A stretch of DNA of 64,000 nt from Rhizobium oryzihabitans (lineage in GTDB: Bacteria; Pseudomonadota; Alphaproteobacteria; Rhizobiales; Rhizobiaceae): assembly GCF_010669145.1 (NCBI RefSeq), contig NZ_CP048632.1:496001-560000 (forward strand), read 5' to 3'. Below, one piece after another: positions 17,193-27,605 of the stretch. Below the pieces are notes generated by a model. The model saw only the letters and a program-made list of their open reading frames with translations, searched no databases and had not been told where the DNA came from. How positions within the stretch are numbered: the stretch's first letter is position 1; each line of letters opens with the position of its first letter. The position numbers and the translations under genes are program-made.

Positions 17193-18083
17193 CTATTCGG
17201 ATTTCCTGCTGATATTGGCGCCCACAGGCAGGACCTCCAGACTGCGCCGGTCCAATTGTGCAAGTACCTCGCCGAAACCGAAGCGGGATGTCCAGCCCAG
17301 ACGCTCGGCGGCGCGAGCGGGTGAATAGATCCGGTCAATCGTTTCAGGCAGCGCCCATTCCCTCTGCGTGAAAGCTTCAGCGAGGGCCGGGGTCCGCTGC
17401 CGGAGAACGGAAGCGGCATCCTCGGCGAGGCTGTCGCAGTCATCGGCGGAAAACGGCGTGGTTGCCGATATGATATAGCGCTGGAAATCGTCTCCCGCAT
17501 TGGTCAGCGCCAGTACATGGGCATCGGCGACATCGCGCATATCGACGCCGCGATGCAGCCGGTAAGCCGCCATCACGTCGGCGCGCTCCGGGAAACTTCT
17601 GGACATGCGAAGCACGCGCACGGCGAGATGCGGGCCCGCCATCGCCTCGAGCATCTGCTCCGCTTCGAGTTTGGTGCGATGATAGATGCTTTTCGGCCGG
17701 GGCGGCGTCTTTTCATCGATGAAGGTGCAGGCCCCTGCGGAAACCGCGTGCCCGTAAAGCGCTGTGGTGCTGGTGAAAACCAGCCGCGGCACGCCCGCGA
17801 CCATTGCCGCTTGCGCCACCATGCGGGTTCCCTCGACATTGATGCGCTGGAATTCCCTGTCCGGGACGATGCCGACATGCGGAGCGTGGAGCGCTGCCGT
17901 ATGGATCACCGCATCCGCCTGTTTGAAAGTAGAGCGCAGGAGCGCCTCGTCCGCAAAATCGCCGACGATATGGGTGGTGGAAAAGGGGGAGCGATCCATG
18001 CCGATGACATCGTGCCTGCCGGCCAGCGCACTGAAAATCGCGCGGCCGGCCCGACCGGAACTGCCCGTCAGCACAATCCGCAT
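17193..18083 (-). CDS. NAD-dependent epimerase/dehydratase (extended SDR)
   Basis: A 296-residue extended short-chain dehydrogenase. The nucleotide-binding motif is LTGSSGRAGRAIFSAL near residue 4, with a DFADEALLRSTF binding strand, and the catalytic Tyr-Lys pair is in SIYHRTKLEAE (about residue 147). GVDMRDVADAHVLALTN is typical of NAD-dependent sugar epimerases. The substrate cannot be deduced; it lies alone, not in a polysaccharide cluster. It converges with clpP (10 bases between stops). The terminator of parE separates it from that gene upstream. Confidence 0.85.
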   Translation of the reverse strand: MRIVLTGSSGRAGRAIFSALAGRHDVIGMDRSPFSTTHIVGDFADEALLRSTFKQADAVIHTAALHAPHVGIVPDREFQRINVEGTRMVAQAAMVAGVPRLVFTSTTALYGHAVSAGACTFIDEKTPPRPKSIYHRTKLEAEQMLEAMAGPHLAVRVLRMSRSFPERADVMAAYRLHRGVDMRDVADAHVLALTNAGDDFQRYIISATTPFSADDCDSLAEDAASVLRQRTPALAEAFTQREWALPETIDRIYSPARAAERLGWTSRFGFGEVLAQLDRRSLEVLPVGANISRKSE

Positions 18084-18105
18084 GATGTTGCCTCCACATC
18101 AACAT

Positions 18106-18131
18106 AAAAGGCAGCGCCATGCGCTGCCTTT
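18106..18131 (-). terminator. Terminator of parE
   Basis: On the minus strand GGCAGCGC and GCGCTGCC pair closely and are followed by TTTT, 20 bases after the parE stop. Confidence 0.8.
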
Positions 18132-18150
18132 CAAAAGTTCATCCGGACGA

Positions 18151-20271
18151 TCAGATATCCAGATTATCAGCGAAGGCCGCCCGTTCCTGAATGAAACGGA
18201 AGCGGGCGTCGGCCTTGGTGCCCATCAGATTGTCGACGGCTTCGCGGGTGCCTTCGAAATCCACATCATCGATCTCGACACGCAGCAGGGTGCGCTTTTC
18301 GGGATCCATGGTGGTTTCCTTCAGCTGCGCGGCCATCATCTCACCGAGGCCTTTGAAGCGGCCGATTTCAACCTTCTTGCCCTTGAAGACGGTTTCCATC
18401 AGCTCGGCGCGGTGGGCGTCGTCGCGCGCATAGGCGGATTTTGCGCCCTGGCGGATGACGTAAAGCGGCGGCACCGCCAGATAGAGGTGGTTGCCGCGAA
18501 TGAGTTCCGGCATTTCCTGATAGAAGAAGGTGATGAGCAGCGAGGCGATATGGGCGCCGTCGACATCGGCATCCGTCATGATGATGATGCGCTCGTAACG
18601 CAGATCTTCTTCGCGGTATTTGGTGCGCGTGCCGCAGCCGAGCGCCTGGATGAGATCGGCGATCTGCTGGTTGGCGGAGAGCTTTTCGCGGCTTGCGCTG
18701 CCGACGTTGAGGATCTTGCCGCGCAGCGGCAGGATGGCCTGATTGGCGCGGTTACGCGCCTGCTTGGCCGAGCCGCCCGCCGAGTCACCCTCGACGATGA
18801 AAAGTTCCGCATTTTCCGCCGTGTTCTGGGCGCAGTCCGCCAGCTTGCCGGGCAGGCGCAGCTTGCGCACCGCCGTCTTGCGGTTGACTTCCTTTTCCTT
18901 GCGGCGGCGCAGGCGCTCTTCGGCCCGTTCAATCACCCAGTCGAGCAGCTTGGCCGCTTCGCCCGGATTGCCGGCGAGATAATGGTCGAAAGGATCGCGC
19001 AGTGCGTTTTCGACGATGCGCTGGGCTTCGACGGTGGCGAGCTTGTCCTTCGTCTGGCCGACAAATTCCGGCTCGCGGATGAAGACCGAGAGCATGCCGG
19101 CCGCCGAAATCATCACGTCGTCTGTGGTGATTTCCTTGGCGCGCTTGTTCTGCGTCAGCTCCGCATAATTCTTCAGGCCCTTGGTGAGCGCGATGCGGAA
19201 ACCGGCCTCATGCGTGCCGCCTTCGGGCGTGGGAATGGTATTGCAATAGGAATGGATCTGCGTGTCGCCGCCATACCAGGTCACCGCCCATTCGAGCGCG
19301 CCGTGGCCGCCGGTCTTTTCCGTGCGGCCGGAGAAAATCTCGCGTGTGACGGTGAATTCCTTGCCGAGCGTGGCGGCGAGATAATCCTTCAGGCCGCCGG
19401 GGAAATGGAACACGGCCTTTTCGGGGATTTCACCGCCGGCCGGGACCATGCCGGGATCGCAGCTCCAGCGGATTTCGACGCCGCCGAAGAGATAGGCCTT
19501 GGAGCGGGCCATGCGGAAGATGCGCGCCGGTTCGAATTTCGCGTGATCGCCGAAAATCTGCGGATCGGGATGGAAACGCACGCGGGTGCCGCGACGGTTG
19601 TGCACGTCACCAAGTTCCTCGAGGCCGCCGATCGGCGCGCCGCGCGAAAAACGCTGGCGGTAAAGCTTGCGGTTACGCGCCACTTCCACTTCCAGAAGAT
19701 CGGACAGCGCATTGACCACGGAAACGCCGACGCCGTGCAGGCCGCCCGATGTCTCATAGGCCTTGCCGTCAAACTTGCCGCCGGCATGCAACTTGGTCAT
19801 GATGACTTCAAGCGTCGACTTGCCCGGAACCTGCGGGTGGTTTTCCACCGGAATGCCGCGGCCATTGTCCGTGACGGTCAGGAAGCCTTCGGCGTCGAGA
19901 TGGACCTCGATGAAATTGGCGTGGCCGGCGACGGCCTCGTCCATGGAGTTGTCGATGACTTCGGCAAAGAGGTGGTGCAGCGCCTTCTCGTCGGTGCCGC
20001 CGATATACATGCCGGGCCGCATGCGCACCGGCTCCAGCCCTTCAAGCACGCGGATCGACGAGGCGCCGTAATCGTCACCGGAAGGAGACACGGGTGCGGG
20101 TGGCGCAGGCGACGTGACGGCCGCAACGGCTGCGGGTTTCGGCTGCACGTTCGCGTTGGCGGGAACTGTCGACGGGGCCTTCACGGGTTTGACCGCGTCA
20201 TCATTCGTTTCCGTTTCGCTGTTTCGTGCTGCCGGAAGACCGGAGAAGAGATCGTTGCTGTCGTCCATCAT
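18151..20271 (-). CDS. parE: DNA topoisomerase IV subunit B
   Basis: A 706-residue type IIA topoisomerase ATPase subunit. I set the start at ATG 20271 (MMDDSNDLFSGL), since longer frames upstream are non-coding in character. Residues about 15-65 are a Pro/Ala-rich extension. The GHKL ATPase follows, with EVIDNSMDEAVAGHA, TVTDNGRGIPVE and ETSGGLHGVGVSVVNALS, then the TOPRIM domain with FIVEGDSAGGSAKQARNRA and MTDADVDGAHI. The short spacing between these and the absence of the long GyrB insert favour ParE over GyrB. With ParC (not in window) it unlinks replicated chromosomes. Monocistronic. Confidence 0.93.
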   Translation of the reverse strand: MMDDSNDLFSGLPAARNSETETNDDAVKPVKAPSTVPANANVQPKPAAVAAVTSPAPPAPVSPSGDDYGASSIRVLEGLEPVRMRPGMYIGGTDEKALHHLFAEVIDNSMDEAVAGHANFIEVHLDAEGFLTVTDNGRGIPVENHPQVPGKSTLEVIMTKLHAGGKFDGKAYETSGGLHGVGVSVVNALSDLLEVEVARNRKLYRQRFSRGAPIGGLEELGDVHNRRGTRVRFHPDPQIFGDHAKFEPARIFRMARSKAYLFGGVEIRWSCDPGMVPAGGEIPEKAVFHFPGGLKDYLAATLGKEFTVTREIFSGRTEKTGGHGALEWAVTWYGGDTQIHSYCNTIPTPEGGTHEAGFRIALTKGLKNYAELTQNKRAKEITTDDVMISAAGMLSVFIREPEFVGQTKDKLATVEAQRIVENALRDPFDHYLAGNPGEAAKLLDWVIERAEERLRRRKEKEVNRKTAVRKLRLPGKLADCAQNTAENAELFIVEGDSAGGSAKQARNRANQAILPLRGKILNVGSASREKLSANQQIADLIQALGCGTRTKYREEDLRYERIIIMTDADVDGAHIASLLITFFYQEMPELIRGNHLYLAVPPLYVIRQGAKSAYARDDAHRAELMETVFKGKKVEIGRFKGLGEMMAAQLKETTMDPEKRTLLRVEIDDVDFEGTREAVDNLMGTKADARFRFIQERAAFADNLDI

Positions 20272-20478
20272 GTCCAAGTTCAAAATTCGTGTCGTCAGAA
20301 TTTCGCCAAGCGAATCAGTATGCCAATAGGGGCGATTATAGCGCCAAACGTGTAAGGCGTGTGGCCGAACGCGGCGCACCTTATGCCACGATTGTGTCAG
20401 GGTTTCGCAACAGGAGGATTGCGCTGCCGGCCTTGCAATGGCAAGTCTCGCAGCCACGAATGAACGGTTAACCAAGGC

Positions 20479-21360
20479 ATGTCCACAGCTCATTTCACGT
20501 TTTGTACTCTTTTCTGCCTGACTGTTGCGGCGATGCCGGGCGGTGCCGGGGCGGCGGACGGGCCGCTGCGCCCCTTCAAGGACGAGCTTTTTTCCAGTCA
20601 GACGGTGCTTTCCACCGGAGATGGCGGCGCGTCGGAGGTGATCGATTATCAGGAGATGCGCGACATCAACGGCCGCGACGAGGTGCCGGAACGCCGGGTG
20701 AAGCGGCAATATGTGGATATTGCGCCGAAGAGCGCGCAGGCGCTGGAAACCCTGACCGTCGAGGGCAGGGCGCTTGAGGTCGGTCGCGCCGGGCCATCTT
20801 CCGGGCAGGCCTTCACGGTGATTTTCATACACGGGCGCGGCGGCGACCGGCGGCTCGGCATGAACGACTATACGTTCGGCGGCAATTTCAACCGGCTGAA
20901 AAACCTCGCTGTGGCCAATGGCGGCACCTATTACGTGCCGAGCGTGCGGTCCTTCGATGAAAAGGGCGTTGCCGATGTCGCCGCGCTGATTGCCGATGCG
21001 GCCCGCAAATCGGGCGGCAGGTCGGTGGTGCTGACCTGCGCCTCCATGGGCAGTTTCATCTGCTACGGTATCAGCCGCGACAAGGCCGCTGTCGCCAATC
21101 TCAAGGGCATGGCGATCCTTGGCGGTGCGGTCGATCCCGATTTTCCGAAGAGCGCCTTTGCCAGGGCTAAAAAGCCGGTCTGGTTCACGCATGGCAGCGC
21201 CGACAAGGTCTATTCGGCCGATCAGCAGGCGACGATATTCCGCTCCCTGCTGAAGGCGGGTGAGCCAGCACGTTTCACCCGTTTCGAAACAGGCAGCCAC
21301 GGGACGCCGGTGCGCATGACCGACTGGCGGGCGGTTTTGAACTGGATTTTGAGCCGCTGA
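20479..21360 (+). CDS. Exported alpha/beta hydrolase-like protein
   Basis: A 293-residue protein with a signal peptide (cleavage near GGAGAADG, about residue 26). The fold is that of an alpha/beta hydrolase: oxyanion loop VIFIHGRGGDRR, nucleophile elbow LTCASMGSF with Ser as nucleophile (C-A-S-M-G, first Gly replaced by Cys), acid in GSADKVYS and His in TGSHGTPVRM. This is a periplasmic esterase or phospholipase-like enzyme of unknown substrate. It is divergent from parE with about 200 bases between and precedes tpiA at 212 bases. Confidence 0.75.
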   Translation: MSTAHFTFCTLFCLTVAAMPGGAGAADGPLRPFKDELFSSQTVLSTGDGGASEVIDYQEMRDINGRDEVPERRVKRQYVDIAPKSAQALETLTVEGRALEVGRAGPSSGQAFTVIFIHGRGGDRRLGMNDYTFGGNFNRLKNLAVANGGTYYVPSVRSFDEKGVADVAALIADAARKSGGRSVVLTCASMGSFICYGISRDKAAVANLKGMAILGGAVDPDFPKSAFARAKKPVWFTHGSADKVYSADQQATIFRSLLKAGEPARFTRFETGSHGTPVRMTDWRAVLNWILSR

Positions 21361-21572
21361 GGCTCCGATTTGGGTCAGCGCCGGCGAAATTGACGAAATT
21401 GACCGCCGTTTTGAACCTTTCGGCCGCTTTTTTGTACCATTTATTGCCGGCTGCGTTTAAAGGAATATCCCGGGATTTCCGGCAGGCTTTCTGTCGCGAT
21501 TATGGGGCCGTGACTGGCTGAGGGAAGGGGGCCGCCAATGGCGGCACTCGAGACAAAGGGAATGGGATACGC

Positions 21573-22343
21573 ATGACGCCGAATGTTCGACCGCTTGTAG
21601 CCGGAAACTGGAAGATGAACGGCACCCGTTCGTCGCTCGATCAGATCAAGGCCATGGCAGAGGGCGTCAAGGGCGCGCTGTCCGAAAAGGTGGACGCGCT
21701 GATCTGCCCGCCATCCACGCTCCTTTATGTCGCGACCGCGCTGTGCGACGACAGCCCGCTGATGATCGGCGGGCAGGATTGCCACCAGAACGTTTCCGGC
21801 GCGCATACGGGTGATATTTCCGCCGAGATGATCGCCGATTGCTTCGGCACCCATGTCATCGTCGGCCATTCAGAGCGTCGCACCGACCATGCCGAGACGG
21901 ATCATCTGGTGCGCGCCAAGGCCGTTGCCGCGCATCAGGCGGATCTCATCGCCATCGTCTGCATCGGCGAGACGGCGGATGAGCGCAAGGCGGGCCAGAC
22001 ACTCGATATCCTCAAGCGGCAGCTGGCCGGCTCGCTGCCGGATGAGGCAACCGCGGAAAACACTGTCATCGCCTATGAGCCGGTGTGGGCGATCGGTACG
22101 GGTCTTACCCCGACCACGCAGGATGTGCGCGAGGCCCATGCCTTCATGCGCGACGAACTCGTCAAGCGTTTCGGCGAAGAAGGCAAGACGATGCGCATTC
22201 TTTATGGCGGCTCGGTGAAGCCCGCCAATGCGCTGGAACTGATGGGCGTCGAGAATGTCGATGGCGCGCTGATCGGCGGCGCGAGCTTGAAAGCCTCCGA
22301 CTTCCTTTCCATCTATGCGGCATACGAGCAACTGACGGCCTGA
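21573..22343 (+). CDS. tpiA: Triosephosphate isomerase
   Basis: A 256-residue TIM barrel that interconverts dihydroxyacetone phosphate and glyceraldehyde 3-phosphate. Substrate Lys is in [10 protein letters not shown] (residue 14), the catalytic His in IVGHSERR, the catalytic Glu in [12 protein letters not shown], and the phosphate-binding loop in [12 protein letters not shown] and GALIGGASL. Length and all sites are standard. It heads a run of same-strand housekeeping genes (tpiA, secG, pyrG) but spacing (about 115 bases to secG) allows separate promoters. Confidence 0.97.
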   Translation: MTPNVRPLVAGNWKMNGTRSSLDQIKAMAEGVKGALSEKVDALICPPSTLLYVATALCDDSPLMIGGQDCHQNVSGAHTGDISAEMIADCFGTHVIVGHSERRTDHAETDHLVRAKAVAAHQADLIAIVCIGETADERKAGQTLDILKRQLAGSLPDEATAENTVIAYEPVWAIGTGLTPTTQDVREAHAFMRDELVKRFGEEGKTMRILYGGSVKPANALELMGVENVDGALIGGASLKASDFLSIYAAYEQLTA

Positions 22344-22458
22344 GACAAGCTTTCCTGTCACAGTGGCGGGAAAGGGGCTTGGAATAAACCTTCGCCTCAT
22401 GTAAAGAGCCGCGAAACCTTCTTTGTAGTGCTCCGCGCGGGGCATGGAATGGATTGTC

Positions 22459-22917
22459 ATGCAGACCGTTTTGATTGTTATTCACCTCATGATCGTGCTG
22501 GCGCTCGTCGGCGTGGTCCTGATCCAGCGTTCCGAAGGCGGCGGCCTCGGTATCGGCGGCGGTTCGGGCTTCATGTCCGCACGCGGAACGGCCAATGCGC
22601 TGACCCGCACGACGGGCATCCTCGCCGCGCTGTTCTTCCTGACGTCGCTCGGGCTTGGTCTTCTGACCCGCTACGAAGCGCGCCCGACCGATATTCTGAA
22701 CCGTATTCCGGCCACGCAGGGCCAGGGCAACGGCATTCTCGACACGCTCGGCCCGGCGACGACGCCCGCAACACCGGCTCCGGCTGGAAATGGCGTTCCG
22801 ACCAATAATGGTGCGGCAGCGCCCGCGCAGACGGCTCCGGCTCCTGCCGCTTCCGGCACGGCTGCCCCGGCACCGGCGCAGCCCGCCGATCCGAACGCAG
22901 TTCCGACCGGTCAATAA
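22459..22917 (+). CDS. secG: Preprotein translocase subunit SecG
   Basis: A 152-residue protein from ATG 22459 (MQTVLIVIHLMIVLALVGVV); an alternative ATG five codons earlier also exists. Two membrane helices (about residues 2-22 and 50-71) flank the conserved RSEGGGLGIGGGSGFMSARG, the SecG signature. The long Ala/Pro/Thr-rich C-terminal tail (about residues 90-152) is typical for alphaproteobacterial SecG. It sits with SecYE in the inner membrane and supports protein export. Confidence 0.93.
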   Translation: MQTVLIVIHLMIVLALVGVVLIQRSEGGGLGIGGGSGFMSARGTANALTRTTGILAALFFLTSLGLGLLTRYEARPTDILNRIPATQGQGNGILDTLGPATTPATPAPAGNGVPTNNGAAAPAQTAPAPAASGTAAPAPAQPADPNAVPTGQ

Positions 22918-22938
22918 GCCCGGTTTCGATTTAACGCT

Positions 22939-22970
22939 CCGGCAGGCCAAAAGCCTGCCGGTTTTCTTTT
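22939..22970 (+). terminator. Terminator of secG
   Basis: CCGGCAGGC and GCCTGCCGG (9-bp stem, loop CAAAA) are followed by TTTTCTTTT, 22 bases after the stop. Confidence 0.9.
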
Positions 22971-22998
22971 GTTCGTATTCCGGCCAGCTGAATTGTGA

Positions 22999-24705
<1,707 letters not shown>

Positions 24706-24724
24706 TGGTTTGAATGAGATGAAG

Positions 24725-24749
24725 AGGGCCTCTTTTGCGGCCCTTTTTT
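24725..24749 (+). terminator. Terminator of pyrG
   Basis: AGGGCC and GGCCCT pair across TCTTTTGC and are followed by a run of T, 20 bases after the stop. Confidence 0.8.
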
Positions 24750-24779
24750 ATTACGGGGATGTTCGCGGTCCAGCGGCGA

Positions 24780-25550
24780 TTATGTATCGAGTTCGGCCAA
24801 TATTGTGGTTGCGTTCGCCGTCAGTTCAGGCCAGTTCGGGCAATAGTGGAATATATGGCGATTGCCGTCACTGTCCTCCAGTTCGGCTCCCCTCGCATGC
24901 ATCGTCTCCACCATGGTGCGGAAAAGCGTTGAATTGGGGAAGTCGCCATATAGCTTTTCCAACTGCGGCCTCAGCACGGACTGAATGAGATCACCGTCCC
25001 CGCCTTCATGGGCCGCCAGTTTAACCAGCAGGTCCTCGACTTCCTGGCATCGGCCATGCGATTGAACGATTTCTGCCACCACACTGTACTGCTGATCCAG
25101 ATTAGGATCGTCCCAAACGTCCAGGAAACGGGTAAAAACCGGAACGAAGTCCGAATACATGACAGCCAGAATGCTTACAGGCACTTCACCCAACAGGACT
25201 TCGTCGGTTTCCCTGATCGAGACATGCTCTTCTCGCAAGTGAAGCGCGAGCAGGTTTTCCAATTCATCAACCCAGATGCGAAGGCCTTCCAGAAACTCGC
25301 CATGGCCGGCCAACTGAACCCAGGCTTCCGCATTTGGTGATGTCCACGGGTCGTCGAAAGCCTCGTTATCTGAACGCCACTTCCCGGATATATCGACGAC
25401 CCTGTACCACACGTTTTCGCGGGACAGGCTCTCCCTAATTCGCGGAATTACTTCGTTGAGCTCCGCAATTACCTTGCTCTTGTTTCTTTTAAATGGAATT
25501 CGGAACGCAATGGTCATTGCGCCTTCGTCGAAAATTTCTTTTATTGCCAT
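24780..25550 (-). CDS. Unknown protein in AT-rich surroundings
   Basis: A 256-residue acidic, soluble, largely helical protein. Recognisable stretches include NVWYRVVDISGKWRSD, EFLEGLRIWVDELENLLALH and NRHIFHYCPNWPEL; none matches a family I know. A second possible start (ATG at 25517, preceded by GAAGG) would remove 11 residues. There is no signal peptide or membrane helix. It sits between two housekeeping genes, with a very AT-rich upstream region (25551-25690), which suggests acquisition by transfer. Its solitary, acidic character would suit an immunity or antitoxin-like protein, but no partner is present, so I assign no function. Confidence 0.7.
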   Translation of the reverse strand: MAIKEIFDEGAMTIAFRIPFKRNKSKVIAELNEVIPRIRESLSRENVWYRVVDISGKWRSDNEAFDDPWTSPNAEAWVQLAGHGEFLEGLRIWVDELENLLALHLREEHVSIRETDEVLLGEVPVSILAVMYSDFVPVFTRFLDVWDDPNLDQQYSVVAEIVQSHGRCQEVEDLLVKLAAHEGGDGDLIQSVLRPQLEKLYGDFPNSTLFRTMVETMHARGAELEDSDGNRHIFHYCPNWPELTANATTILAELDT

Positions 25551-25690
25551 ATGTGCATCCGGAAATATAATATTAATATATATTGTATTTATATTTTTAG
25601 ATTTTGTTTTCTGCTCTTAATATTGTTATCCTTATGTGTTGTTTGTATTGTTTTTTTCTTAAATTTAATTGAAGTGAAGCGTTTAAACCG

Positions 25691-25716
25691 CAAACAAAAA
25701 CGGGCCCGAAGGCCCG
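25691..25716 (-). terminator. Terminator of fumC
   Basis: On the minus strand CGGGCC and GGCCCG pair across a TTCG tetraloop and are followed by TTTTTG, 32 bases after the fumC stop. Confidence 0.9.
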
Positions 25717-25747
25717 CTTTCTATTCCAGCGATAAACCTCGACGGGT

Positions 25748-27139
25748 TTACTTCGGGCCGATCATGTTTTCCGGGCGCACATACTGGTCGAATTCCTCGT
25801 TGGTGAGGTATCCGCCGCCAACGGCCTCGTCGCGCAGGGTCGTGCCGTTCTTGTGCGCGGTCTTGGCAATCTTGGCGCAGATGTCGTAGCCGAGCTTGCT
25901 GTTGAGCGCAGTGACGAGCATCAGCGAGTTCTCGACGCCCTTCTTGATATTGTCTTCGCGGGCCTCGATGCCGACGACGCAATTGTCGGTGAAGGAGACG
26001 GCCGCATCGCCCAGAAGCTGGACCGACTGCAGGAAGTTGTAGGCCATCATCGGGTTATAGACGTTGAGCTCGAAGTGGCCCTGCGAACCGGCGAAGGAAA
26101 GGGCCGCATTGTTGCCGAAGATGTGGGCGCAAACCTGGGTCAGTGCTTCCGACTGGGTGGGGTTGACCTTGCCCGGCATGATCGACGAGCCGGGCTCGTT
26201 TTCCGGCAGCGACAATTCGCCGAGACCGGCGCGCGGGCCGGAGCCGAGGAAGCGGATGTCGTTCGCGATCTTGAAGAGTGCAGCGGCTGCCGCATTGATC
26301 GCGCCATGCGAGAAGACCATGGAATCGTGCGAGGCGAGCGCCTCGAACTTGTTCGGCGCGGTCACGAAGGGCAGGCCGGTGATCTTGGAGATTTCCTCGG
26401 CGACCTTTTCGGCGAAGCCGATAGGGGCGTTGAGGCCCGTGCCGACGGCGGTGCCGCCCTGGGCGAGCTTGGAGAGCGCGGGCAGGGTGGTTTCGATGTT
26501 GGCGATGGCGGAGGCCACCTGCGCGGCATAACCGGAGAATTCCTGGCCGAGCGTCAGCGGGGTTGCATCCTGCGTATGGGTGCGGCCGATCTTGATGATC
26601 TTTTCGAACTGCTTGACCTTGGCTTCCAGCGCTTGGTGCAGGTGCTTGAGGCTCGGCAGCAAGTGGTGGACGATCTCTTCCACGCAGGCGATGTGCATCG
26701 CCGTCGGGTATGTGTCGTTCGAGGACTGGCTCATATTGACGTGGTCGTTGGGGTGAACGGGCTTCTTGGTGCCCATTTCGCCGCCGAGCATTTCGATGGC
26801 GCGGTTGGAAATCACCTCATTGGCGTTCATGTTGGACTGGGTGCCGGAGCCGGTCTGCCAGACGACGAGCGGGAAATGCTCTGTCAGCTTGCCGTCGATG
26901 ACTTCCTGTGCGGCGGCAATGATGGCGTCGCCGACCTTGGGGTCGAGGCCTGCCAGCGCCATGTTGGCGCGAGCGGCTGCCTGCTTGACGATGCCCAGCG
27001 CACGAACGACAGAGGCGGGCTGCTTTTCCCAGCCGATCTTGAAGTTGCCGAGCGAGCGCTGCGCCTGCGCGCCCCAATAGCGATCGGCCTGAACTTCAAT
27101 GGGTCCAAATGTATCGGTTTCCGTCCGTGTGGCTGTCAT
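25748..27139 (-). CDS. fumC: Fumarate hydratase class II
   Basis: A 463-residue class II fumarase, converting fumarate and malate in the TCA cycle. ATG 27139 ([20 protein letters not shown]) follows AAGGCAAG. It has the substrate-site motifs [24 protein letters not shown] and [16 protein letters not shown], and the superfamily signature [15 protein letters not shown] with the catalytic Ser. This oxygen-stable, iron-independent class II enzyme forms a cytoplasmic tetramer. It is monocistronic with its own terminator. Confidence 0.97.
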   Translation of the reverse strand: MTATRTETDTFGPIEVQADRYWGAQAQRSLGNFKIGWEKQPASVVRALGIVKQAAARANMALAGLDPKVGDAIIAAAQEVIDGKLTEHFPLVVWQTGSGTQSNMNANEVISNRAIEMLGGEMGTKKPVHPNDHVNMSQSSNDTYPTAMHIACVEEIVHHLLPSLKHLHQALEAKVKQFEKIIKIGRTHTQDATPLTLGQEFSGYAAQVASAIANIETTLPALSKLAQGGTAVGTGLNAPIGFAEKVAEEISKITGLPFVTAPNKFEALASHDSMVFSHGAINAAAAALFKIANDIRFLGSGPRAGLGELSLPENEPGSSIMPGKVNPTQSEALTQVCAHIFGNNAALSFAGSQGHFELNVYNPMMAYNFLQSVQLLGDAAVSFTDNCVVGIEAREDNIKKGVENSLMLVTALNSKLGYDICAKIAKTAHKNGTTLRDEAVGGGYLTNEEFDQYVRPENMIGPK

Positions 27140-27605
27140 CAATCTTGCCTTTTTACTTGTTTTCCTCCGCCAAAACGGCGCCTTCGCCCGCCTTGCGCGG
27201 CCGATATATAGAATCATCGCGCCGGCAATGAAAGCGCTGCAATGCGGCAGAGGCAGATATTTCCGGTCGTGCAAAAGCGATTATGGGGTGCGGATCGCCC
27301 AAGCGAGAAAAAGGCTGCTGCGTGTCATTTTTACTACGTCCTGAAATGGCCGGAAAACCGGCGTTTCAGGGGCGGGCAGGGCGCGCCGCTGCCTCTGGCA
27401 AAGTTAATGAAATAAATAGAAATTTAACCATTCTCGCCAATTCTGGAAATTACGTTTTTACGGCTTTGGCTGTATCATAAGGTTCATTTCGGCATGGTTG
27501 TGGGCTTTGGGCGTTTTCTTTTCAACGGGCCGTCGATCGGCTAGACAAGCATGAAACTGATGCCCGCCGTTTGACTGGCGGTGCTGGGGTGCTACGAGGA
27601 TCAAA
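27140..27605. other. Intergenic region between divergent fumC and the L,D-transpeptidase gene
   Basis: 466 bases with no gene. It contains an imperfect hairpin at 27341-27369 (CTGAAA..GCCGG-AAAA-CCGGC..TTTCAG) and an A/T-rich patch at 27405-27480 that may hold the promoter of the rightward gene. Confidence 0.5.

Noticed and set aside
17764-20355. A long plus-strand frame (863 codons) opposite parE
   Set aside because: It is the antisense shadow of parE, which has all catalytic motifs.
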